NCBI RefSeq assembly: GCF_041146395.1
Contig: NC_090999.1
Coordinates: 66,655,001 to 66,719,000 of the forward strand
Length of the DNA stretch: 64,000 bases
Direction of reading: 5' to 3'
Source: Eulemur rufifrons
Taxonomy: Eukaryota; Chordata; Mammalia; Primates; Lemuridae
A program made the position numbers and the translations under genes. Below the pieces are notes generated by a model. The model did no database searches, was not told the DNA's origin, and was given only the letters and a program-made list of their open reading frames with translations. Below are positions 1 through 11,371 of the stretch, in pieces. Position 1 is the first letter of the stretch, and the number at the start of each line of letters is the position of its first letter.

Positions 1-189
1 ATCTCTGTCCGTGTGTGAAAGCCAGATATGAGATTTGGAACTTAGAAATTCTCTGAAATTAGAGTGGTTATGAATAAAGGGCATTAAAAGACTCCATTGT
101 CGTCTGGTGAATGGTTAACTTTTTAGTAGTTAGTGAGGTCTAAGGATCTTCCTTGTTTCATCTTAAGCTGGTCTTCTCTCTTTTTATTT

Positions 190-320
190 TTATTTCTCAG
201 AGATGATGGTCTGGCTATGTTGTCCAGGCTGGGCTAAAACTGGACACTCAAGTGATCCTCCCACTTCAGTTTCCCAAGTACCTGAAACTACAGGTGCATG
301 CCACCGCACCTGGCATCGAG
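190..320 (-). repeat. Ancient Alu-monomer (FLAM/FRAM-like) fragment
   Basis: Antisense Alu left-arm text: GTTGTCCAGGCTGGGCT, then TCAAGTGATCCTCCCACTT and a terminal CACCGCACCTGGC. Strongly diverged. The 320-538 stretch after it holds nothing I recognise. Confidence 0.6.
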
Positions 321-538
321 AAAAGTTTGATGGCAACAGGGTCACCTTCTCTGCAGCCACCATAGATTGCCAATATACTATTCTTTCTGCTGTGCTTCAG
401 ACCAAGAAGAATAAGAGGCTACTAAGACATGAAAGAGGAAAAGGAGCTCTCCCCACAAGACCCTTTCTGAGCCATTCTCCAGGCCCACCCCCAGGAAAAG
501 GTCTCATTTTGACTTTTTCTGTCTCCCTGCCATTTTGC

Positions 539-1045
539 TGTTAATCCCAATCAAAACTGCCTCAGACCTTTCGGAGCTACTATCTTACCCTCACCTTGTA
601 GAACAGGAAGGAGAGCAGGAGTGACTCCATGACAGGCTGAACCTCCCGGAATAGGCCTAAGTTTCGGTTTCCCTGACGCAGGTCCTCCCCTTCCCGGAAA
701 TGCCGCTAATAACAACTAAAAGGTCCCGGGACTTGGAAACAACCAATCAGAAGCCAACACGACCTTGGAGCCAACCAATCAGGAGCCAACACGATCAGCC
801 ACTCTTGAAGGAGCAAATGAACTAAGGGAGGGAGGGGGGTGGTGTGCCCAGCGTATGTAACCTACTGAAAAGTATAAAAGCTTAGTTTTTACCCCAGGGC
901 GGGGTCCTGGTTCGTGGAGAGGCCACTGCCTTGGTGCTCTGGGACTTGGACCCTAGCTGGAGCTAGCCAGTAAACTCCTTTGCCTTTTGCAGCCTCGGTG
1001 ACTCTGCCTCTCTGTTCCTGGGGCCGAGGGGAACTGGTTCTAACA
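539..1045 (+). repeat. Solo LTR of an ERV1/gammaretrovirus-like element
   Basis: Non-coding LTR with U3, R and U5 features. Two CCAAT-box units (AACCAATCAG at 741 and 773) lie in a 32-nt tandem duplication. A TATA box TATAAAAG is at 873-880, an AGTAAA poly(A)-like signal at 969-974, and a T/G-rich U5 ends near TAACA. Boundaries TGTT...AACA are my best guess, and I see no clear target duplication. No gag, pol or env sequence follows. The family is not assigned. Confidence 0.65.
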
Positions 1046-1219
1046 ACCTCTGTCTGGCTCAAATAGGACATAGCTAAAAGCAGCACACTTGCCATGTTAA
1101 CCTGTGCTTCTTGGAACCTTAGGATTCACTTAAAATTTTTTATGTGTTTCTTTTTTCAGACGAAAGACCCACCTGCGCTGTCCCCTTAAATCTTTCTTCT
1201 CTAAACCTACCATTGTGCC

Positions 1220-1956
1220 TTGTCCGTCACCCCCTTGCCTTCCCATTCACTGCGTGCCCTCCTCAGGTTCCTCTCCCTTCTAGGTCCTCAAGGCTGGTTT
1301 TGCAGCCAGGCCCATCCCCCACACCTCTGCACCCGCTGTCCTGTCAGCTGCAAAGCCTCCAAGCCGCAGCCTCCGGGCTTCCTGCCACAGTCTCTGTTCC
1401 CTCCAACACTACCTTTGCTCTCTGCAGGGTACTTTCAGCCTTTGCCTCTCCCAAGGTTAAGTGGTCTCTCAGAGGTGTGATCTGAACCACCTGATCCAAT
1501 CAATGGGTTTTTCTCCATCATCACCCTCATTCCTCTTTCGTTTGTTGCCCTTGGCCACCCCTCTTTTATGGAACTCCTCTCCCTTGGCTTCTGCGTCATG
1601 TCCTTGTGATCCTCTCCCTGTCTCTGACTTCGCTGGCTCTCTTCTCCTTTTCTTGTTCCCCTAAACATCAGCTCCTCCAGCCCCTTCCTCTTCTTGCTCA
1701 GTGTTTTCTCTTAGCAGACTCACCCATGGTCATGACTTTGTGGCCTTTTCATGTGATTTCCAAAAATTTCATAAATTTCTATTCATATTTCTATCTACCC
1801 ACTGATTTCTATGTGGAAATTCTTATCAATTCTCCAATCTAGATATGATCATGCCTACCACACCTCTCTGGTACAAACTCCCCGATTCTAAGCAGGAAAT
1901 TTAGAAATCTCATTCCTTTAAAACAAAAATCCTATCTCTATCACTTTGTTCCTTTA
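1220..1956 (+). repeat. L2 LINE fragment (5' part, split by an L1)
   Basis: Pyrimidine-rich text with L2-type phrases (CTCCCTTGGCTTCTG, CTTCGCTGGCTCTC). It continues past an inserted L1 at 2254. Long ORFs here are shadows. Family from memory. Confidence 0.45.
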
Positions 1957-1967
1957 GTATCACTTCT

Positions 1968-2242
1968 TTTTTTTTATTTCAAAATATTAGGGGATACAAA
2001 TGCTTTTGGTACATGGATACACTGTATAATTAATGCTGAAATCAGGGCTTTCAGTGTGCCTGTCACCAGGACAGTGTTCATTGCACCCAATAGGTAAGTT
2101 TTTATCCCTCATCCCACCCCTCCCCTTTCTTAGTTTCCAATGTCCTTTACATCTTTTTGTGTGCTTGTGTATGTATCATTTAGCTCCCACTTATTAGTGA
2201 GAACATGTGGTGTTTGTTTTTCCATTCCTAAGCTCTCCTTTT
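1968..2242 (-). repeat. L1 3' end, antisense, nested in L2
   Basis: Starts with a T tract (the reverse of an A tail) and contains the antisense L1 3' phrase TAGCTCCCACTTATTAGTGA. Flanked by near-identical repeats GTATCACTTCT (1957-1967) and GTGTCACTTCT (2243-2253), a target-site duplication. Confidence 0.75.
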
Positions 2243-2253
2243 GTGTCACTTCT

Positions 2254-2500
2254 TACATGCCCTTTCCCCCTTTTCAGATTGCCATTTAAGGTTTAGTTTA
2301 TCTTCTGTATTCTCCCCAAAGGCTTCCTTGACCCCAGCTGCACTGTAAACTCTATACTATAAATTCCTAAGAGCAGAGGCCAGGGGTTAGACAACACTGT
2401 ATTTCTCATTGTGTTCCTCTCCGTGCCCCGCCCCCCCATACCGACACTCAGTAAGCTTTCAAAAGTGTTTTGTGAACATATGAAGGAGGAAATGATTGAA
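2254..2500 (+). repeat. L2 LINE fragment (3' part)
   Basis: L2 3'-end phrases (CTTCCTTGACCCCAGCTGCA, then CTCAGTAAGC) resume after the L1 insertion. Confidence 0.45.
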
Positions 2501-4235
2501 GGAAGGACTTCAAATATTTTTGAGAGATAGAGAAGAAAATGTAATCTGGGCACACTCCTTGGTTCTGCTGGGAATAATATTTACATAGTCAGGATATATA
2601 AATGTAGTTATTGATTTTCAACCTTTGGAACTAGCCTATAGGGAAAAAAGCAAAAGATTTACACTAGCATATGGCAGATTGTAAATATTATCTAGCTTGA
2701 CACTATAAAAACCTGGTTGACAGAAGATGGAGGTAGGAGTGGGGAGGGCAGGTAGAAGGACGTTCAGGGCCCCTAAGACCAGAAAAGCTTAGAAATGGTT
2801 GCTTTGGAGAAGTGTGACCAGATGTAGGAGAGGTGGAGAGTGGTTCTGTGGCTTTTCATTAAAATTTTTATACTATTTGATTTTTTACCATGTGCATATA
2901 TTATTGTGATTTCTTAAAGGTGTATACATTCATCCACATATTCACATTTACATGAACACAAGATGCTTCAAGCAGAGGCAAGAGTTGTTTGACTTCCTGG
3001 CAGTACCCAATATGTCACTTTTTTGATAATGTACACACACCACAAAAACTGTTAAATAAATAATGTTGCCACTCTCACTTGTGTTTGAGTAAGGTGTAGT
3101 GGTGATTTGACACTGTTATCTTCCAAAACAATAAGATTGCCTCATTATTAACATAGTAGCTGAGCTAAAAGTTATTTAACTTATGCCAAATATGTCAAAC
3201 TTATGTGTCTCTGTGTTTTCCCTTAGATTGGCAAACAAGTGCTTCCTTATTCTCAAAAAGTAACACTCAAGATTTTGAGCACTTCAAGGAAAATAAATGT
3301 AAATTGAAAATGAAAGTTTTCTCAGTACAGAAAAGATGACAGTGATAAAGTCTCAGGTTTACTTTGCTACCTTTTGTGTGCATCAAGTTGGTACAAATTG
3401 CACAGAAATATGCTATCACATGATAAACAGAAGTCATTTTTCAGCTATAGTAGAAGGTGTTAAGGTTATTTTTCCCAAAATGAAGTTGTAAAGCCAAATA
3501 TTGAGTCCACTGATTACACAAAATATTTTTATAATCCCTTGGAGGAATACAATGCTTTGAAAACGAATTCCACCTTTCAGTCAACTGTATCAAGCCTCAC
3601 AGTTTGGATTTGAGTATCTTGAAGATGCAAGCTCAATAATAATTTGCTTAGAATATTGGAAATATTTGATGGGTTGAACAGGGAACAATACTGTTTTTTT
3701 TTAAAAGTGACTTATATACGTATAGGTTAAAACTATAAAAATCTTATCGGAAGTCCAATTTATAGAAAGGTGTGTGTTCAATAGGAACCTCATTGATAGA
3801 TATATGCAAATCTAGGCTAATAATTTGTAAGAGATTTGGGAATTGAACCAAGAGCTAAAAACATTAAGATCTAATCCTGGATTAAAGCTAACATTTTATT
3901 TTTGTTCTCTATCTTTTGTATGCTTTTTTCTAGAACTCTCCCTATGGTCTTTTAGCTAATAATTAACAAATACAATTGAAGCGATGAGATATGGTCCCAG
4001 ACAGAATGCTGGATTCTTTCCCTTTCAACTGATGTGTGACCTGCTCTATCCTCCTTATCTTTTAAACAAGTGAAATTTTTATCCAAGTTTTAGGAAAGGC
4101 CTCTAAATATTCTTATAGACACAGGAAAATTAGTCAAAATGTGCATCTTATAGAAATTTTTTATTTAAAAAAAAGTGATTAAAGCATCCACCCAAGACAG
4201 GATTGGAGGGAAATCCATTTCCTCCATTTCATTTT
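2501..4235. other. AT-rich intergenic stretch, nothing recognised
   Basis: No open frame of interest, no tRNA-like fold and no repeat family I can name. Confidence 0.4.
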
Positions 4236-4360
4236 GTTTTTGTTTTTTGAGACAGGGTCTCACTGTGTTGCCCAAGCTTGTCTTGATCTCCTGGGCTCCT
4301 CCCACCTCAGCCTCCCAGGAAGCTGAGATTATAGCCAGAACCACCATGCCCAGCTAATTT
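4236..4360 (-). repeat. Alu-monomer (FLAM-like), antisense
   Basis: GAGACAGGGTCTCACTGTGT, then a single arm ending CACCATGCCCAGCTAATTTT. One arm only and diverged. The overlapping 60-residue frames on both strands are shadows. Confidence 0.7.
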
Positions 4361-6450
4361 TCTCCATTTCTAATGTCCACTGATATAATGAAACCTGTTG
4401 GATTTTGCTCTTGTTTCTATTGTAAATGTGTATATGAAAGTCCTACTGCTTTCTAAAGTACGAACTAGTTCTAAACAAATTAGGAAATGGGAGATTTGCT
4501 TCATGTTAGCAAGCTACAGAAATAATGTCAAAACAACCAGATAGAAATATTTGCTAAATAATTACTTGTTCTCTACAAGCAATATATCCGAGGTTTTGTT
4601 TTTTAAATTGGTAATCAGTAGTAGAAAATAAATAAAATTACCAGATAATTCAAGTGTTTTTAGTCTACCAAAAAACCAAGGTAACTATACTATTTTTAGT
4701 ATTTTCTTACTTTAGGTTTTAATTATGACACGCCAGTACTGTATATTATATTCCTTTATTTTTTAGGTTTAATTTCATTACCATCTACCACATCACACCT
4801 CCTAATCCAGTTCCAGAGCACACTCAATACATAGTTTTTGAATGGATGAATGACCTCCATTTATATATGGCCCATACATGGAGTGGAATACTGTCTTCCA
4901 AACCCCATTGCTTTCAGCGAGCTTTGCCAAGAACTTTTCTCTTTCAAAGATATTGAACCCAGACTGATTTAAAGTTAGTTGTGTGTATTTTTCCTATGTA
5001 AGCCCCACACTAAATCACTTTTTCCATACTCAATCTATCAATTGTGCACACCAACAGTGACATGTATTTGTAACCTTACTTTTCTGTGTATTTACGAATG
5101 GTTCTACTAGAAAATGAAATATAGTTACTAGCTTAGAAGACCAGTAAAGTATAATAATGTCATCCACATGCTTAATATCTCCGACCTCATGCCCTATTCT
5201 CTCATTATACTAAGCTTGTACTTTCTCCTTTGGCCAAGTGATCATATTCTTTGAATTCTCTTCCCCCTCTTAGGGGTCAACATGACCTGAACTCCATGAA
5301 TAATATGTGCATAAGTTCTTTATACTCTTAATGCATCCCTTATTTTGCCCTGTGACTCTTGCTTAGAAGAGCCAACTTTTAGGTTAATCCCTACACCATT
5401 CAATATTCATATTAATTTCAGCAACAAAAACACACTTGTGTGGGTAAAAAATACCAATGGACAGACATCAGTCTTTGTAATGTATGGTTTTAATAGTAAT
5501 AATTATAATTAATGTTTATTAAGGATATTTATTCAATATGTGTGTCCAACCCAGTGTATATGCCATCCTAGCTCTGCTTAGCCCCACTGGCCCCACCAGG
5601 CCTCAGATGCGTGTTTTGCTTCCAATGGCTGGGGTTGCCTTTAGCAGTAGCCAATGCCATTCCTGCAACTATAAAGCCCAAGGTGCTGCCACTGCAGCCA
5701 CAACAAACTTGGGAGCCACCAAGAGGCACTTTCTAGTGAGCAGACCTCGAGCATGAGCACCAGCCAGCCTAGAGGCTCCGCAGTTGCCGGGAGGGACCTG
5801 TTAACACAACCAGGGAATGCTGGGGAGCTAATGCACTATTGACAGACAGTAGATGGGAAGGAGCCAACTGATCATTTGCCCACCCTTTACCCCATGAATA
5901 TACCATTCTGAAACACAGTGGTTCCATACAGCCACTCTGGGGATGTCCCACAGGACCACGCAACCAGCTACTTTTTCTTGATGTAGACAGGTGAGATACT
6001 ATGAATTGGTTGCTAGCTACCTGGCGACCAGCTCATAGTACTTCACCTTGTGTTTGCCTACCTTCCTCCCTGCCTCCTTTTCCCCTCTCTTGCTTCCCTG
6101 AGATTACACCCCATGTTTTAGTTCCTATGGTTGCGTAACAAATTAACACAAAATTTAGTGATTTAAAACAACAATAATCGTTTATTATTTGTCACAATTT
6201 CTGTAGGCAGGGAATTCAGACAGGGCACAGCCAGGATGACTTTTCTCTGCTCCACAATGTCTGGAGTCTTAGCTGGAATTCTTGAAGGGTGGGGCTGGAG
6301 TGATCTGAAACTCATTCACTCACTTGCCTGGTGGTAGATGCTGGTTGTCACCTGGAAGTAGTAGCTGGGGGTGTCTGCTAGAATACCACAAGTGGTCTCT
6401 CCTTGTTGGTCTGGGCTTCCTTGTAGTCTCATGGCTAGGTTCCAGGGACC
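4361..6450. other. Intergenic; possible old repeats, unassigned
   Basis: 5530-6110 has somewhat higher GC. 6110-6440 (ATGGTTGCGTAACAAATTAA and onward) resembles a common old interspersed repeat whose family I cannot name. No gene is supported. Confidence 0.3.
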
Positions 6451-6453
6451 AGT

Positions 6454-6462
6454 AGAGAGGGA

Positions 6463-6496
<34 letters not shown>
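6454..6496 (+). repeat. (GA)n microsatellite
   Basis: Nearly pure GA dinucleotide run. Frames through it (RERERE or LSLSLS) are artefacts. Confidence 0.95.
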
Positions 6497-6499
<3 letters not shown>

Positions 6500-6984
6500 C
6501 ACGGGCCGGCGCCAAGCAGAAGTGGTAGCGTCTGGAAAATGTTTAACAACCAGCTCTCCTTGTGGGAAAAAGGTCCTACTTTGTATAATTTTTTAATTTC
6601 CCTTGTGTTAATACTCTGTGTGGTAGATCTTAGGGTACCAACTAGAAGTCACTGAACCCAAAGTTGGGAAGAGATGCATACAATCAGTTCTCACAAGTCA
6701 GCACTGCCCGCTCGCACCCCTCCCCCACTCCACTTGCACAGAAGCTATAAACACAAAGTCACTTCTGCTGCATATTACTGAAGGCAGTTACAAATTTCTG
6801 CCCACATTCAAGGGGAGGAAAGAGAGACCTCACTAGTAAGAGCGTGTGGGATGGGCCATGTGTCAGGGTGACCATCTTTGGAAAATACAACCTGTCACAA
6901 GCATTACCACCTAAACTTTGCCTTAGGCTCTCTTTGGGGGAACTTTGACTAAGGAAACACAGGTATCTCTTGATTCTCACAACC

Positions 6985-7095
6985 CTGTGGGGGTTGTACT
7001 ACTATTACAACATTTGGTAAGCGGGAACTTGAACCTTAGAGAAAAAGTGTCTTGCCCAAGGTCACAATGACATGAAGAAATTGAGTTGGGACATA
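6985..7095 (-). repeat. MIR fragment, antisense
   Basis: Contains GTCTTGCCCAAGGTCACA, the antisense MIR core. Diverged. Confidence 0.5.
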
Positions 7096-7137
7096 AAGAG
7101 AGGCTGTTTTATTTAAGATCCTGAACCCCTGACCCTA

Positions 7138-7320
7138 GGCTAGTGGGTCTCACATTTTATCAGAATCACTTGGCAGGCTTGTTAGAAAACAGATTTCTAA
7201 GCCCCAGCCCCAGAGTTTCCAATTAATTACGTTTGGGATGGACTGAGAAACTGCATTTGTAACATATGCTCAGGATGCTGCTGTTGGAGGGGGTGGGGCA
7301 CACTGTGAGATACACTGCCC
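7138..7320. repeat. MER5A-like hAT DNA transposon relic
   Basis: Phrases ATCAGAATCACTTGGCAGG, GCCCCAGCCCCAGAGTTTC and CTGCATTTGTAACA follow MER5A order as I remember it. Confidence 0.65.
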
Positions 7321-8434
7321 CAGGTTATACTGCTAAGACGTAATCATTCAAGCATCTAAATGAGGTTTAGTAACAGAATTGTAGAAGTTCTGACCCCCCA
7401 GTCCTCAACTTCACCTATCAGAAATCCAAGCCTACTTATAAATCTGATTATTTTAGGTCTGGGTTGTGCTTAGATAAAAGTATCTAATTGCTTGTTGGAT
7501 TGTGTGATTTGCCACAGGATGTATGTTTGCGTAAGGGGTTAGCTCTACAACCTGTGATTCTCTGTAGTTACACGTGTTACCACTAGATGAAGCTCCTGCT
7601 GCTTTGCTTTCTTCTCTCAAGAGAATTTGGTTGGTTACAAGATGACATTGATTGGAATTTAAAATTCATAACTGGGATTATTCAAAGTTGCTTTGCTCTG
7701 AACGTAAGGCGACCAGTCTTATCTTGTTAATTTCAATAAAATTCAGAAAGCTAGGTATTAAAGTGCATAGAAATGGCTGTAATCCATTACTTCTCCAGTT
7801 GATAACTGTTTATTTAAAGATATATACCCATCACCCTCTCGCCTACACTGACTAGATTCATACCAAGTGTTGGCTTCAGGGAGGTACAAGCAAAGGGCAC
7901 CCATGGAAAGAGGAAGCCTCTTTCCACCTAGATAAAAGCTGGGAATTAGCTTCCTCAATATATTTTCGAAAGTATAACCATGAGCCCACCCACATTTATT
8001 TAGCTTACATATTTGTTAGAGGATAACTGGTATATTCAGAATTTCTACAGAAGAGTGTGGTAGGAGCAGCTCTCTGGCTTGAAGAAGGAGCTGTCCAAAG
8101 GGCTTGTTTTGTAGCTGTATTTACATATCAAAAACACTGTCAGGTGACTCTGGAGCATTTAGAGAAAGCGCTGAAAGAAATGAAGAGTGTTGGATCAGGA
8201 AAAGCTAAATATAAGTGTGTGCAAACTACTCAACAGTTTGACCATCAACCCTGTGGAGCTATTGTAAGGTGATCAACATCTAGCCAGATTGAAATGGTTC
8301 TGGTCAATGAGGTTGGGGGTCCAGACAAAAGGCCCAGAAGACCCTTTTTGGAGGCTTCATAATTCTATTGGTGGTGGGAGAACTATGCAATTGCACCAGC
8401 CCTCCCACTTGTTTGGGGAAAAACCAAACTCTGT

Positions 8435-8930
8435 CAAATATTTTAAGGAGGTTTATTCTGAGCCAATATTAGTGACTGTGGCCTGGGGAAAACACAAACC
8501 CAAGAAGTCTTGAGTAAGTGGTCCTGAGATGGTTGGATTACTTTGGTTTCACACATCTCAGGGAGGTAGAAATTACAGGCAAAGACATAAATCAATATAA
8601 GGAAGGTATATACTGGTTCAGTCAAAAAACACAGGATATCTTGAAGCAGGGGTTTACAGATTATAGGTAGATTCAGATTCAGAGATTATTTAAGTTGCAG
8701 TTGATTAAAGGAGTAAGCCTCTGCCTAAAACTTAGAGAAGGCAGAAAGGAATGTTCAAGTTAAGATAAGGATATTATGTCAGAGTCAGTTTGCCACAATA
8801 CACTGGGTCAAAATGACCTGATGGCCTGCAGATGTGACATAACTTTTGCCTTGCATGGCCTTAGCTTCTTTTTATAATTTGGTATATTACTGCCACAAAC
8901 AGTCTGCTTTGTCAATCTTGTGATCTCTAT
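8435..8930. repeat. LTR-like old repeat, family not assigned
   Basis: Begins AAGGAGGTTTATTCTGAGCC and continues with phrases I associate with a dispersed LTR-type repeat. No coding signal. The flanks 7330-8430 and 8930-9890 hold nothing I can name. Confidence 0.3.
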
Positions 8931-9894
8931 TTTAACATTAATGCTGGTCACTAGTTGCATCTAACTCCAAAAGGGAGGGGGCATAACGAGGCGTGTTCAG
9001 CCTCCCATCCTGTGATGGCTGGGAACTCGGTTTTTAAGTTTTTTCTGGGATCTCCTTGGCCAAGAGGGGGTGTTCAGTCAGTGGAGGGGCTTGGGACTTT
9101 ATTTTTAATTTACACACTGAAGACAATTATAAGCACTGACAAAATATAAAAACATCTTTAAAGCATTGAAGACTAAATAGATAGTGAAGACTTACTGAGC
9201 TAAGATTCTAGAGAGGATGGATATTGGAAGAGGTGAGCAAGGGATTCCGGGATGTCCCAGGGGTGTTTGCAGATTTGAAAGAGGAAACTGAGAAGCTGCT
9301 TTAGATTTTGACAGACTTGCCGGAGCAGGGGTGCAAAAACTGAGCCCAAGACCAGCAGAGAGTAATGAGAAAAGCAGTCCCTGACATCAGGAGCTGACCT
9401 GGCATTCAGAGGCCAGCCTCGGTGTTCTCCTATTGAACATAAACAATTTCATGGAATATCAACATTAGAAAGAAACCACTCAGTGACTCTACTGAGTCAA
9501 GACAAACACAAGCCCACTGCATAATCGTGTCTGAACACAGCAAACGTGAACATTGTCCAAGACACCAGAATGACCAAACGTATCCATAGACTGACTAATG
9601 TGAGTGATTGCTGTTTCTTTACCAAATCCAGCCTAAGCCTTAGTCTAGTCTTCCCTTCTTATTAAGATACTCAATCATGGAATTAACCCCACCACCTGGG
9701 AACATCTAAAAGCACTGCTGCATCAAGCCCTCCCCCAAACCACCTAACACATCCTCTAATGATCCCTTTTTGATATTCTCTTGAGCTGCCCCCAGGGTTC
9801 CTCTTGTGTGTGTTCTCCCTTGCTTCGATGAGTAAGAAACCCAATTTATTCAAAAGTCAACCACCCACCTTTTTACCTAGTTGGGTGGTGGATT

Positions 9895-10630
9895 TTTTTT
9901 TTTTTTATTACCATCAATATTCTTGAACATTGTGCTTGGACACAGTTAAGTTACTTGGGAACAGTTTGATCCATGTGGATCTTGCTTTTAAGATTCGGTA
10001 GGCAGGCCAGAGCAGAGATTTATCTAGGACTAATTGCTCCCCACCGCTGAGGTAAGACCCGTCGGTGTGCTCTGCCCATTGGCCCGTTCATCCTGAGGTT
10101 TTCCAGTTTGACAGGTGGGCACAGGCGCTATTTCTGTCTCTGCATGAGCACCAGGCATTGTTATTTCCAATCCTTTCCAGAGCTTCAGTCTCTGGCTCTC
10201 TTATTTTCTGCACATACGTGTGTTAATCTTTATGATCAGCTGAATACTCAAGGGGAACCCTTAGCAGTTTCCAAATCCACCCCCCTCTTTGGTATTCATC
10301 CTATGAACTCTAGCTTCCTTGCTCTCTCAGCCTCTCAGCTCCATCTCCTCAACTCAGGGTCTGCTGGGCTCTGCCTCAGTTCTCCCTTCAAAGCAGCCTA
10401 GAATCTCTTTCAAGACAGTAAGCTGGGAAAATTGCAGAGCTTGCCTTAATAGTTTCCTTCTCTTCAGGGATCACTGTCTTTGGCTCCCTGATAGTCACTG
10501 TCTTGCTACCTGTCTTTTTGTCCATTTTTTTTTTTTTTGCGGGGGGGGGGGGGCTGTTTCAAGCAAGAGGATAAATCAGATACCCTACTCTACTTTGGCC
10601 AGAAGTGGAAGTTCCTTTAGAATTTTTTGT
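9895..10630. repeat. Old L1-type (L1M) fragment
   Basis: Phrases such as TTGTGCTTGGACACAGTTAA, ACTAATTGCTCCCCACCGCT and TTTGGCCAGAAGTGGAAGTT recur in old L1 copies as I recall. Includes a T14 run and a G13 run at 10525-10553. A good-looking donor at 10051/10052 lies inside it. Confidence 0.45.
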
Positions 10631-11022
10631 TAAATCTTTAAATAGTAAGACATCAAAACAATACTGATTTCATTTGATCAGTTGCTTTCTATCTGTTGGT
10701 TGGAAGCATAAAAATTTACTTTCAAAATAAAGTATTTAACAAGCTCAGAATCACTCTGGTTTATTTTGCAACTGTACTTCCTGTTTGAAAACGTGTCATC
10801 AGTTATTTAGGTAAGCTTTAGTTGGAAAATGACAGAAACACCTGAATTTTTCATTTAGCTATTAAATAAAAGTTTTCATTGTGGTACAATTTAAGCTGTC
10901 TAATGTCAGATTTGTTTAATATTCGGTTGTACTTCAACAATATAAGATTTTTATTGTTGCATTCTTCTGTTTTCGTTTTTAACAAATGTTTTGTGGAAAG
11001 CATGCTAAAGAAAACAGTTTTC

Positions 11023-11355
<333 letters not shown>

Positions 11356-11371
11356 AAAGAAAACAGTTTTC

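Noticed and set aside
203..544. 113-residue frame near the window start
   Set aside because: Runs through an antisense Alu-monomer fragment and then into unique sequence; no gene-like features.
1144..1842. Overlapping frames on both strands
   Set aside because: Shadows of old L2 sequence; nothing suggests a functional protein.
6316..6655. Arg-Glu or Leu-Ser repeat proteins on both strands
   Set aside because: Produced by the (GA)n microsatellite at 6454-6496.
8057..8513. Two consecutive short frames that could be a small gene or retrocopy
   Set aside because: No family recognised, no A tail or target duplication, and the second frame runs into an LTR-like repeat.
9995..10060. Possible ERAP2 exon 1 ending at the strong donor GAG|GTAAGA (10051/10052)
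   Set aside because: The surrounding 9895-10630 text matches a dispersed old L1-type repeat as I remember it, so the donor-like site is more likely part of the repeat. The spacing to exon 7 also fits 15.3 kb better.
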